This document shows, in pieces, positions 1 to 7,278 of a DNA stretch of 13,643 nucleotides. The position numbers and the translations under genes are program-made. How positions within the stretch are numbered: position 1 is the stretch's first letter; each line of letters begins with the position of its first letter. Source of the stretch: Verrucomicrobia subdivision 3 bacterium UBA7542 (GTDB taxonomy: Bacteria > Verrucomicrobiota > Verrucomicrobiia > Limisphaerales > UBA11358); NCBI GenBank assembly GCA_002479245.1, contig DLMG01000105.1:1444-15086 (forward strand), read 5' to 3'. A model generated the notes under the pieces. That model worked only from the letters and a program-made list of their open reading frames with translations, was not told the DNA's origin and ran no database searches.

Positions 1-573
1 GAATTGCGCGACCGTGCCGGCAGCATGTTGGAGGAAGTCGTGCATTTGGGCAAAATCGTGGAGCAATTGTTCACGCTCTCGCGGCTCGACGCCGGCGAAG
101 CGCAAACCGAATGGACGCGCTTTGATTTGAGTGAACTGGCCAAAACAACCGCCGACCAAATGAGCCTGCTGGCCGAGGACAAGGGCATTTCCATTTCCTG
201 CGACGCCAGCCAGCCGATGCCGGTGAAAGGCAACCACGTGCGGCTCAAACAAGTCGTCGTGAATCTGCTCGACAACGCCATCAAATACACGCCGGAAAAA
301 GGCGCGATTCAATTGCGCGTTCTCGCCGTCAACGGCCACGCCGTGCTGGAAGTGAAAGACAATGGCATCGGCATTCCGCCCGATGCGTTACCACACATCT
401 TCGAGCGGTTTTATCGTGTTGATCAGGCTCGTTCCGCCGATTCCGAAAGCGCGGGTCTTGGACTTTCCATCGTCAAATCCATTTGCACCGCGCACGGCGC
501 GGAAGTGGAAGCGCAAAGCGTCGTTGGCAGCGGCAGTTGTTTTCGCGTCAAACTGCCTTTGGCCAAAAACTAA
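1..573 (+). CDS. Sensor histidine kinase, C-terminal part (5' truncated by window edge)
   Basis: The frame is open from base 1, so the gene starts upstream; 190 residues are visible. They hold the end of the dimerisation helix and a complete HATPase_c ATP-binding domain. Numbered from the first visible residue, the N box is at about 88-97 (NLLDNAIKYT), the G1 box at 120-124 (DNGIG), the F box at 134-137 (FERF) and the G2 box at 151-155 (AGLGL). The phosphoaccepting His, sensor domain and any membrane segments lie outside the window. The G1/F/G2 arrangement is that of membrane-bound OmpR-partner kinases (PhoR/BaeS/CusS type). The adaptor gene starts 17 nt after the stop, so the kinase is probably the last gene of a two-component pair that regulates the downstream efflux operon; the response regulator would be expected just upstream. 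The family is certain; the signal sensed cannot be told. Confidence 0.93.
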   Translation, partial: ELRDRAGSMLEEVVHLGKIVEQLFTLSRLDAGEAQTEWTRFDLSELAKTTADQMSLLAEDKGISISCDASQPMPVKGNHVRLKQVVVNLLDNAIKYTPEKGAIQLRVLAVNGHAVLEVKDNGIGIPPDALPHIFERFYRVDQARSADSESAGLGLSIVKSICTAHGAEVEAQSVVGSGSCFRVKLPLAKN

Positions 574-590
574 AAATCTTCCATCAACCC

Positions 591-1754
591 ATGAAATTCA
601 AAATTATGAAATCCCGGTTCGGAATTTTTTTTGAAATCCTGGCGGTGGCTTTCGTCATCGGCCTGGGCGTGTTGTGGGCGATGCATCATGCGCGCGCGCA
701 AGCTCCCGTGAATGCTGATTTGACCGGCGCGCCGACGGCGGCCGTGACGAAAGCGACGCGGGAAGACCTTTACAAGCAAGTGACGATTGCGGCGGAATTC
801 CGCCCGTATCAGGAAGTTGAGTTGCATGCGAAAGTTTCCGGCTATGTGAATCAGATGAACGTGGACTTCGGCGACAAGGTGAGGGCGGGACAACTTCTGG
901 CCACGCTCGAAGTTCCCGAATTGCAAGATGAACTCAACAGTGCGCTTGCAGCCGAACAACACGCCGAAGCCGATTACAAAAATGCGCACCTTGATTATAC
1001 CCGGCTCGTTGCCGTGAACCAGGAACATCCAAATCTCGTCGCCCAGCAAGACCTGGATACCGCCGAAGCCAAGGACCTTGCCGCCGCCGCTTCCGTCGCC
1101 GCCGCGAAGGCGGATGTAAAAAAGTTTCAGACGATGGTGGATTACACCCGTATTACAGCCCCATTTGATGGTGTGGTCACTCGACGTTATGCCGATCCGG
1201 GCGCGCTCATTCAGGCCGGCACTTCTTCAGATACCCAAGCCAAATCGTTGCTGCGTGTCTCGGACAATTACCAGTTGCGGCTGGATTTCCCTGTCACGGT
1301 GGACTATGTGAAAGACGTTCAACTTGGCGATTCAGTTGAAGTGCGTGTGGATTCTCTCAACGGTAAAACTTTCACCGGCATCATTTCGCGTTTCACCCAC
1401 GACGTGGATGACAATACCCGGACCATGATCACCGAAATCGAGGTCCCCAACCCGGATCTGGAACTGGTGCCGGGGATGTATGCTACCGTGGTCTTGAAGG
1501 TGGAAAAGCGCTCCCAAGCTCTGGCCATTCCCACCGAAGCGGTTGCCGGTGGCAAAAAAAACACCGTCTATGTCGTCACCCCCAATCATGAAATTGAGGA
1601 ACGCACCGTGACGCTGGGTCTGGAGACACCGGACAAATATGAGGTGCTTTCCGGCCTGAACGAAGGCGATTTGGTGGTGATGGGCAACCGCAGCCAGTTT
1701 CAACCCGGTCAAAAAGTGGACCCCAAATATATCAAGGTCACCTCCGCCTTATGA
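591..1754 (+). CDS. RND efflux periplasmic adaptor (membrane fusion protein, AcrA/HlyD family)
   Basis: This 387-residue protein should link an inner-membrane RND pump to an outer-membrane channel. An N-terminal hydrophobic segment at residues 12-31 is a signal peptide or membrane anchor. A biotinyl-lipoyl-like half-domain follows at about 75-108 (VSGYVNQMNVDFGDKVRAGQ), then an alanine-rich alpha-helical hairpin at about 110-180, the second lipoyl half at 185-210 (TRITAPFDGVVTRRYADPG), a beta-barrel at about 225-305, and a membrane-proximal domain ending in GLNEGDLVV near 355-363. The frame is open back to 483, inside the kinase gene, but the ATG at 591 is chosen because it lies 17 nt after the kinase stop and directly before the signal segment; ATG 606 is an alternative. 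No convincing Shine-Dalgarno sequence precedes it. The co-directional RND and TolC genes downstream complete a tripartite pump. Substrate unknown. Confidence 0.95.
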   Translation: MKFKIMKSRFGIFFEILAVAFVIGLGVLWAMHHARAQAPVNADLTGAPTAAVTKATREDLYKQVTIAAEFRPYQEVELHAKVSGYVNQMNVDFGDKVRAGQLLATLEVPELQDELNSALAAEQHAEADYKNAHLDYTRLVAVNQEHPNLVAQQDLDTAEAKDLAAAASVAAAKADVKKFQTMVDYTRITAPFDGVVTRRYADPGALIQAGTSSDTQAKSLLRVSDNYQLRLDFPVTVDYVKDVQLGDSVEVRVDSLNGKTFTGIISRFTHDVDDNTRTMITEIEVPNPDLELVPGMYATVVLKVEKRSQALAIPTEAVAGGKKNTVYVVTPNHEIEERTVTLGLETPDKYEVLSGLNEGDLVVMGNRSQFQPGQKVDPKYIKVTSAL

Positions 1755-1921
1755 ACATTGAGATCAAACCATTCATTCACCAGACCCGTTTCACACCACA
1801 ACTGGTCTGGCGGCCGTTAAAGGAAAAGTTCCGCTTGTCGAAATCCTGCCGCCACGCCTGGTTGACCGACCGACGCCAAGAAACAAATCGCAGACCGGCT
1901 GAAGCCACCAATTTATTTTGA
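1751..1921 (+). CDS. Candidate 56-codon small ORF bridging adaptor and RraA-like genes
   Basis: The ATG at 1751 overlaps the adaptor stop codon in the ATGA arrangement, and the ORF's own TGA (1919-1921) ends 2 nt before the ATG of the next gene. Such spacing is typical of translational coupling and re-initiation, and this would fill the only larger gap in the operon. The predicted peptide (starting MNIEIKPFIHQ) is basic and Arg-rich, has no membrane segment, signal peptide or motif I recognise, and its third-position GC is only moderate. It may equally be a non-coding spacer that is open by chance. The junction is seen directly; being a gene is inference. Confidence 0.25.
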   Translation: MNIEIKPFIHQTRFTPQLVWRPLKEKFRLSKSCRHAWLTDRRQETNRRPAEATNLF

Positions 1922-1923
1922 GC

Positions 1924-2619
1924 ATGAATGCCACTTTGACCCCGGAACAACTCGAAACCTTGGGCCGGTTGGATGCCTGTACCGTGGCCAACGCCATTGA
2001 GACCTTTCAAGAACGGCTGCGCAACGAAGGCTTTGCTGACGGTTCCATACGTTGCCTGTTTCCACAGTTGAAACCGATGGTGGGTTACGCGGCCACGATC
2101 AAAATCCGCGGCTCCGCGCCGCCGATGGCGGCCGGCCATTATCCCGATCGCACCGACTGGTGGGACTACATTCTTTCACTGCCGGCACCGCGGGTGTTGG
2201 TGGTGCAGGACGTGGCCACGCAGGCGGGTCTGGGTTCATTGCTGGGAGCGGTGCATATCAATATTCTTCATGCTCTGGGTTGCGTGGGTGCGGTGACCAA
2301 CGGTTCCGTGCGTGACATCCCGGCGGCCGAGAGCCTGGGCTTTCATCTCTTTGCCGGCAATATTTCAGTTTCCCACGCCTATGTTCACATCGTGGAGGTG
2401 GGGGGCGCGGTTGAAATCGCCGGACTGAAAATCCAGTCCGGCGATTTGCTTCATGGCGATTTGCACGGTGTCCAATCCATTCCCCTCGACATTGCCGGCC
2501 AAATTCCCCCGGTGGCGGAGCGAATCAAGGCAAAGGAGCAGGAATTAATTGCGCTGTGCCAATCAAAAAACTTTTCCATGGAGAAATTGCGGGCGGCCGT
2601 CACAAAAGACCGGTCTTAA
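1924..2619 (+). CDS. RraA-like / HMG aldolase-fold family protein
   Basis: This 231-residue protein belongs to the RraA/MenG-like family, which includes 4-hydroxy-4-methyl-2-oxoglutarate/4-carboxy-4-hydroxy-2-oxoadipate aldolases, oxaloacetate decarboxylases and the RNase E inhibitor RraA. Visible family signatures are GSLLGAVH at 104-111, ALGCVGAVTNGSVRD at 117-131 with the Arg-Asp pair (130-131) that binds substrate and divalent metal in the aldolases, LGFHLFAG at 138-145, and GDLLHGDLHGV at 173-183. An active-site-like Arg-Asp argues for enzyme activity more than for RNase inhibition, but family members cannot be told apart by sequence alone. The name menG found in databases for this family is historical and should not be used. 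ATG 1924 is chosen over an in-frame TTG at 1918; no Shine-Dalgarno is visible. It sits between an efflux adaptor and its pump, an unusual place. Confidence 0.88.
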   Translation: MNATLTPEQLETLGRLDACTVANAIETFQERLRNEGFADGSIRCLFPQLKPMVGYAATIKIRGSAPPMAAGHYPDRTDWWDYILSLPAPRVLVVQDVATQAGLGSLLGAVHINILHALGCVGAVTNGSVRDIPAAESLGFHLFAGNISVSHAYVHIVEVGGAVEIAGLKIQSGDLLHGDLHGVQSIPLDIAGQIPPVAERIKAKEQELIALCQSKNFSMEKLRAAVTKDRS

Positions 2620-2637
2620 GCCTACAGCCTAATCGCC

Positions 2638-5600
2638 ATGTCTCGATTTGCCATCCGCCTGCCGTATCTCATCATTGTCATCTGCCTCATCACCTGTGTG
2701 GTGGGGGTGACCAGCTTGGTCCGGATGCCGGTGGATTTGTTTCCACCGATCAAAATCCCGGTCGTGGTCGTCGCGACGTTTTTTAACGGGATGCCGCCAG
2801 AGCAAATCGAAACGGACATCACCGGACGCTTTGAGCGATTTTTTACGCTTGCCAGCGGCGTGGATCACATCGAATCGCGCTCGCTGCCGGGCGTTAGCCT
2901 GATCAAAATTTATTTTCAACCGGGCTTCAACGCCGACTCCGCCGTTACGAGCATTGCGAATCTGGCGATGGCCGATTTGCGGAAACTGCCGCCCGGCACC
3001 CTGCCGCCGGTCGTTTTGCAATTCGACGCGTCGAGCCTGCCGGTGTGTTTGATTACCTTGAAAGGCGAAGGCTTGAACGAGGCGAAACTTCGCGACCTCG
3101 GCCAGTACGACGTACGCAACCAGGTGGCGAATGTGCCAGGGGCCTCCGTGCCGCAGCCGTTCGGCGGACGTTACCGGCAAATCATGATTTACGTGGACCC
3201 ACTCAAGCTGGAATCACATCAATTAAGCGTCATGGACGTTGTCCGCACGGTGAACGAGGCGAATTTGATCCTGCCTGCTGGTGACGTGAAGATTGGCCCT
3301 TACGATTACAACCTTTACGTCAACAGCCAGATCAACGACATGAAGGACATCAACCAGGTGCCGTTGAAAACCGTTGGCAACGCTTCCGTGCTCATCGGCG
3401 ATGTCGGCCATGCGGAGGACGGCTCGGAAATCCAATACAATGTCGTGCGCGTGGATGGCCAGCCGTCGGTCTATCTGCCCGTGCTCAAGCAAGGCGGCGA
3501 CGCGAACACCATCGCCGTCGTGGACGGCATTAAACACGCGATTTCGCACCTGTTCGACGTGCCCAAACAACTCGTGACGAAAGTCGTTTTCGACCAATCC
3601 GTTTTCGTGCGCAACGCCATTGAAAACCTGATCCACGAGGGTTTGATCGGCCTCGTGCTCACCGGCGTGATGATTTTGGTCTTCCTCGGCAGTATGAGGG
3701 CCACCGTCGCGGTGTTTCTTTCGATCCCGCTTTCCGCACTCGCCGCTTTTATCGCGTTATCCCTGGGCAACAGCACCATCAACGCGATGATTCTCGGCGG
3801 ACTCGCGCTGGCATTTTCGCGGCTGATTGACAATTCCGTCGTTGTGCTGGAAAACATTTTCCGGCACATGGAAATGGGCGAACCGCCCGAAGTCGCCGCC
3901 GAACGCGGCGGACACGAAGTCGCGCTGCCGGTGCTCGCTGCGACGCTGGCAACGGTCATCGTTTTCTTTCCGGTGATGTTTCTTTACGGCGTCAGCAAAT
4001 TTCTTTTCATGGCGCTCGCGCTGGCGGTGATTCTTTCGTTGTTCGCCTCGTATCTGGTCGCGATGACGGTTGTGCCGTTGTTCTGCGCCAAGCTCATCAA
4101 AGGCCATCACGGCCACGATGAAAGTGAAGCCGCCGCGTCAAAAAGTTGGGGCGCGCGTTTCAACCGCTGGTTCAACCATAAGTTCAAGCAGATGCTCGAC
4201 CGCTACGAAAGCGTGCTGAACCTGGCGTTGATTCGCCCTCTGGCAACGGTGCTCGGTATCACGGGCATTTTCATTTTGAGCCTCGCGCTTTATCCGCTCA
4301 TCGGCGAAGCGTATTTTCCGCGCACCGATCCCGGCCAATTTGTCATCAATCTCAAGGCTTCGACCGGCACGCGCATCGAACTCACCGACCAATTGGTGCA
4401 GAAAGTGGAACAAATTGTCCGCGAAGTTGTGCCGGCGAAAGATTTGAAAATCATCGTCTCGAACATCGGCGTGACGCCCGGTTTCTCCTCGATTTACACA
4501 CCCAATTCCGGCCCGCACACGGCGTTCGTCCAGGTGGGCTTGAATGCGGGTCATCATTTGAGCAGCTTTCAATACATGGACCTGGTGCGCGCGCGGCTGA
4601 AAAAAGAATTGCCGCAAGTCGCCGCTTATTTCCAAACCGGCGGACTTGTGGACGCAATTCTGAATCTGGGAATGCCCGCGCCACTGGATATTCAAGTTAC
4701 CGGCAATGACATGGACAGCACCCATAAAATTGCAACGGACATCGCAAAAAAAGCCCAAGCATTGCCGGGCGTCAGTGATGTCCTAGTGCCGCAGGACATT
4801 GATTATCCGGCGCTGCAACTGGACATTGACCGGCTGCGCACTTCCGAACTTGGCCTGAATGAAAAAGAAGTCGTTGGCGACGTTATCACGGCGCTGACTT
4901 CCGATCAGATGATTGCGCCGAGCTATTGGGTGGACCCGAAAAGTGGCAACGACTATTTCCTCACCGTGCAGTATCCCGAAGGTTTCGTGAAGAACTTTGC
5001 CGACCTGTCATCCATTCCGTTGCGCGGCGCAAATTCCCCGCTGCCGACGCGGCTCGACACCGTCAGCACCATCAGTCACCGCAATTCGCCGACCGAGGTG
5101 GATCATTATCAACTACGCCGTGAAATGGATGTCTATGTTTCACCCACGAGCGAAGACCTCGGCAAAGTTTTGAAGGGCGTCCAAAAAATTGTCGGCGCCC
5201 TGAACCTGCCGTCAAATGTCCGCGTTGAGGTGCGCGGCTCGGCGCACGCCATGCAAGTCTCGTTCCGCAGTTTCGGCCTGGGCTTGATCCTGGCGACCGT
5301 GCTGGTTTATTTGATTCTCGTCGCGCAATTTCAATCGTTTCTCGACCCGCTGTTGATTTTGCTCGCCGTGCCGACCGGATTGACCGGCGCGCTGATAATT
5401 CTTTTTGCCACCGGCACAACCCTCAACGTCATGTCGCTGATGGGTGTGGTGATGATGGTCGGCATCGTGGTCTCCAACAGCATCCTCATCGTCGAATTCA
5501 CACGGCGGCTGCGCGAAGAAGGCCGGCCATTACGCGAAGCCGTTTCCCTCGCCTGCCGCGTGCGTTTGCGTCCGGTGCTGATGACATCGCTCGCCACGCT

Positions 5601-5802
5601 GATGGGCCTGATTCCGATGGCCATGAAACTCGGCACGGGCAGCGAAGCCTACGCTCCGCTGGCCCGCGCCATCATCGGCGGCCTGGCGGTTTCGGTGGTG
5701 CTGACCGTTTTCATCGTGCCGGCGGCATATTTTATTCTTTACCGCCGGAAAGAAGCGGCGGTAAAAGATTCCCCGAACGCACCGGAAACAATTTCGCATT
5801 GA
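2638..5802 (+). CDS. RND efflux permease (AcrB/MexB-like), single-Asp relay variant
   Basis: This 1054-residue inner-membrane proton-driven pump has the size and layout of HAE-type RND permeases: TM1 at about 8-28, a periplasmic porter loop to about 330, TM2-TM6 at about 333-485, TM7 near 536-556, a second porter loop to about 870, and TM8-TM12 at about 877-1036. The family motif GxxxPLxxLxAF-like region (362-371) and the TM4 motif SRLIDNSVVVLEN (394-406) are clear. In TM4 one relay Asp is kept (D398), while the second position is Asn399. In TM10 (about 941-953, VGIVVSNSILIVE) the relay Lys of AcrB is replaced by Ser946. A short His-rich stretch (GHHGHDE, 489-495) lies in the cytoplasmic linker. 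It starts 18 nt after the RraA-like gene and its stop overlaps the TolC start. Substrate cannot be predicted. Confidence 0.96.
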   Translation: MSRFAIRLPYLIIVICLITCVVGVTSLVRMPVDLFPPIKIPVVVVATFFNGMPPEQIETDITGRFERFFTLASGVDHIESRSLPGVSLIKIYFQPGFNADSAVTSIANLAMADLRKLPPGTLPPVVLQFDASSLPVCLITLKGEGLNEAKLRDLGQYDVRNQVANVPGASVPQPFGGRYRQIMIYVDPLKLESHQLSVMDVVRTVNEANLILPAGDVKIGPYDYNLYVNSQINDMKDINQVPLKTVGNASVLIGDVGHAEDGSEIQYNVVRVDGQPSVYLPVLKQGGDANTIAVVDGIKHAISHLFDVPKQLVTKVVFDQSVFVRNAIENLIHEGLIGLVLTGVMILVFLGSMRATVAVFLSIPLSALAAFIALSLGNSTINAMILGGLALAFSRLIDNSVVVLENIFRHMEMGEPPEVAAERGGHEVALPVLAATLATVIVFFPVMFLYGVSKFLFMALALAVILSLFASYLVAMTVVPLFCAKLIKGHHGHDESEAAASKSWGARFNRWFNHKFKQMLDRYESVLNLALIRPLATVLGITGIFILSLALYPLIGEAYFPRTDPGQFVINLKASTGTRIELTDQLVQKVEQIVREVVPAKDLKIIVSNIGVTPGFSSIYTPNSGPHTAFVQVGLNAGHHLSSFQYMDLVRARLKKELPQVAAYFQTGGLVDAILNLGMPAPLDIQVTGNDMDSTHKIATDIAKKAQALPGVSDVLVPQDIDYPALQLDIDRLRTSELGLNEKEVVGDVITALTSDQMIAPSYWVDPKSGNDYFLTVQYPEGFVKNFADLSSIPLRGANSPLPTRLDTVSTISHRNSPTEVDHYQLRREMDVYVSPTSEDLGKVLKGVQKIVGALNLPSNVRVEVRGSAHAMQVSFRSFGLGLILATVLVYLILVAQFQSFLDPLLILLAVPTGLTGALIILFATGTTLNVMSLMGVVMMVGIVVSNSILIVEFTRRLREEGRPLREAVSLACRVRLRPVLMTSLATLMGLIPMAMKLGTGSEAYAPLARAIIGGLAVSVVLTVFIVPAAYFILYRRKEAAVKDSPNAPETISH

Positions 5803-7115
5803 AAAATCTCCAAGTGAAACGAATCATTTTAACTGTGACCATTTGCATCCTTTTTGCCGGCAAAATTGTTGCGGACGAGACAACCAACGTGCCGCCCGTT
5901 TTGGCTTTGGCCGACGCGCAGAAACTGGCGTTGCACAATCATCCGCAGATTGCCGCCGCGAATTACCGCGCGCGTGCTGCGGAACAGGCGGTCAAGGAGG
6001 CTCGCGCCGGTTATTTCCCGACGGCCAATCTGTATGCCACCGCCGTCGGTGCGGGTTCCGATAATACACGCATCATGGCCGGGGGGTTGAACAACCCGAG
6101 CGTCTTTGACCGTGCCGCCGGAGGATTGGCTGTCAACCAGCTCATCACCGATTTCGGCCATACGGCCAATCTCACGGCCAGCTCCAAATTTCAAGCGCAG
6201 GCTGAAAACCAGAATGCCAATGCCACCCGGGAGGAGGTTTTGTTGCAGGTAAATATCAGTTATTTCGGAACGTTGGAAGCGCAGGCGGTGCGGCACGTCG
6301 CGCAACAAACTTTTGACACACGACAATTGTTGCTCGATCAGGTTACCGCGCTGGCCACGAACAAGTTGCGGTCCGAGCTGGACGTGAGTTTCGCGCAGGT
6401 CGCACTCGAAGAAGGCCGATTGCTTCTGCAAAAAGCTCAAAACGACGCGGACGCGGCCATGGCATCACTCTCGACGGCGCTGGGCTATCACGAATTCAAA
6501 CCGTTTCAACTCGTCGAACAATCGCTGCCGGTGAGCACGGCCACAAACGATGTTTCCGAATTCATCGAAAGCGCGTTGAGCCGGCGGCCGGAACTGTTAA
6601 GCCTCCGGGATCAGCGGGATGCGGCGCTGCGGTTTGCACGGTCGGAAAGAGATGCGCGATTGCCGACGGTTTCGGCCATCGGTGTGGCCGGTGATTCACC
6701 GATACACGATGACCGGTTGGCTGACAACTACGCCGCCGGTGGGGTTCAACTCAGTCTGCCATTGTTCGCGGGCGGCCTCTACACGGCACGTCAGCATGAG
6801 GCCGAACTGAAAGCGCAGGCCGACGCGGAAATGCTGCGCATGGCGGAGGACAACGTGATCCGGGACGTGCGCATCGCCTGGCTGAACGTGAACAATGCAC
6901 TGGAACAGCTTCGGACCACCGAACAATTGGTCAAGCATGCCGCCGAGGCTTACGATTTGGCCGAGGCGCGCTATAAAACGGGCATCAGTTCAATAGTCGA
7001 ATTAAGTCAGGCACAGTTGAGCCTGACCTCGGCGCAAATCGCCAACACCAATGCCCGCTACGATGTGCTGATTCAACAGGCGAATTTGGATTACCAGATC
7101 GGCGCATTGCGCTGA
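5799..7115 (+). CDS. TolC-family outer-membrane efflux channel
   Basis: This 438-residue protein would form the trimeric outer-membrane/periplasmic duct of the pump. A signal peptide is clear (basic VKR, a hydrophobic run to about residue 21, likely cleavage after IVA near residue 25). Two outer-membrane efflux repeats follow: the first begins LALADAQKLALHNHPQIAAA (35-54), and the second lies after about residue 240 with LSRRPELLSLRDQRDAA and later YDLAEARYKTGISSIVELSQAQ, the typical end of the family. The chosen TTG start at 5799 overlaps the permease stop (TTGA), implying translational coupling; a GTG five codons later (5814) is an alternative. No ATG lies before the signal peptide, so a non-ATG start is required. 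It closes the adaptor-permease-channel set. Confidence 0.94.
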   Translation: MKNLQVKRIILTVTICILFAGKIVADETTNVPPVLALADAQKLALHNHPQIAAANYRARAAEQAVKEARAGYFPTANLYATAVGAGSDNTRIMAGGLNNPSVFDRAAGGLAVNQLITDFGHTANLTASSKFQAQAENQNANATREEVLLQVNISYFGTLEAQAVRHVAQQTFDTRQLLLDQVTALATNKLRSELDVSFAQVALEEGRLLLQKAQNDADAAMASLSTALGYHEFKPFQLVEQSLPVSTATNDVSEFIESALSRRPELLSLRDQRDAALRFARSERDARLPTVSAIGVAGDSPIHDDRLADNYAAGGVQLSLPLFAGGLYTARQHEAELKAQADAEMLRMAEDNVIRDVRIAWLNVNNALEQLRTTEQLVKHAAEAYDLAEARYKTGISSIVELSQAQLSLTSAQIANTNARYDVLIQQANLDYQIGALR

Positions 7116-7191
7116 CCGCCTGTTTGCCGCGGTTTGCATCCTTTGCCCTCCGTCTTGCGGGCAAGTCAAGCCGCATCCCAGCCTGCTGCCG

Positions 7192-7219
7192 GGATTTGTT
7201 ACAGAAACGTAACAAATCC
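7192..7219. promoter_or_regulatory. Perfect 11-bp inverted repeat, candidate operator upstream of the porin
   Basis: Left arm GGATTTGTTAC (7192-7202), 6-nt spacer AGAAAC, right arm GTAACAAATCC (7209-7219), with no mismatch. It lies 59 nt before the porin ATG and about 76 nt after the TolC stop. A further GTAAC half-site occurs at 7231-7235. No T-run follows, so it does not look like an intrinsic terminator; the AT-rich symmetric sequence fits a dimeric repressor or activator site. Which regulator binds is unknown. I could not assign convincing -35/-10 boxes in this leader. Confidence 0.5.
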
Positions 7220-7278
7220 GAATTATGTTTGTAACATCGGTGTTCAATAGTGCCGCTGTCTAGGTTCGGAATCCATTT

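Noticed and set aside
483..590. Upstream in-frame extension of the adaptor into the kinase gene
   Set aside because: It would overlap the kinase coding region by 91 nt and put 36 basic residues before a clear signal segment; ATG 591 fits family and spacing.
1924..2619. Calling the gene menG (demethylmenaquinone methyltransferase)
   Set aside because: The fold lacks a SAM-binding methyltransferase motif; the name is a known mis-annotation of the RraA family.
4138..4758. 206-codon minus-strand ORF
   Set aside because: Antisense shadow of the RND permease with no protein-family pattern.
7192..7219. Rho-independent terminator of the efflux operon
   Set aside because: The stem is AT-rich and not followed by a T-run; an operator is the better reading.
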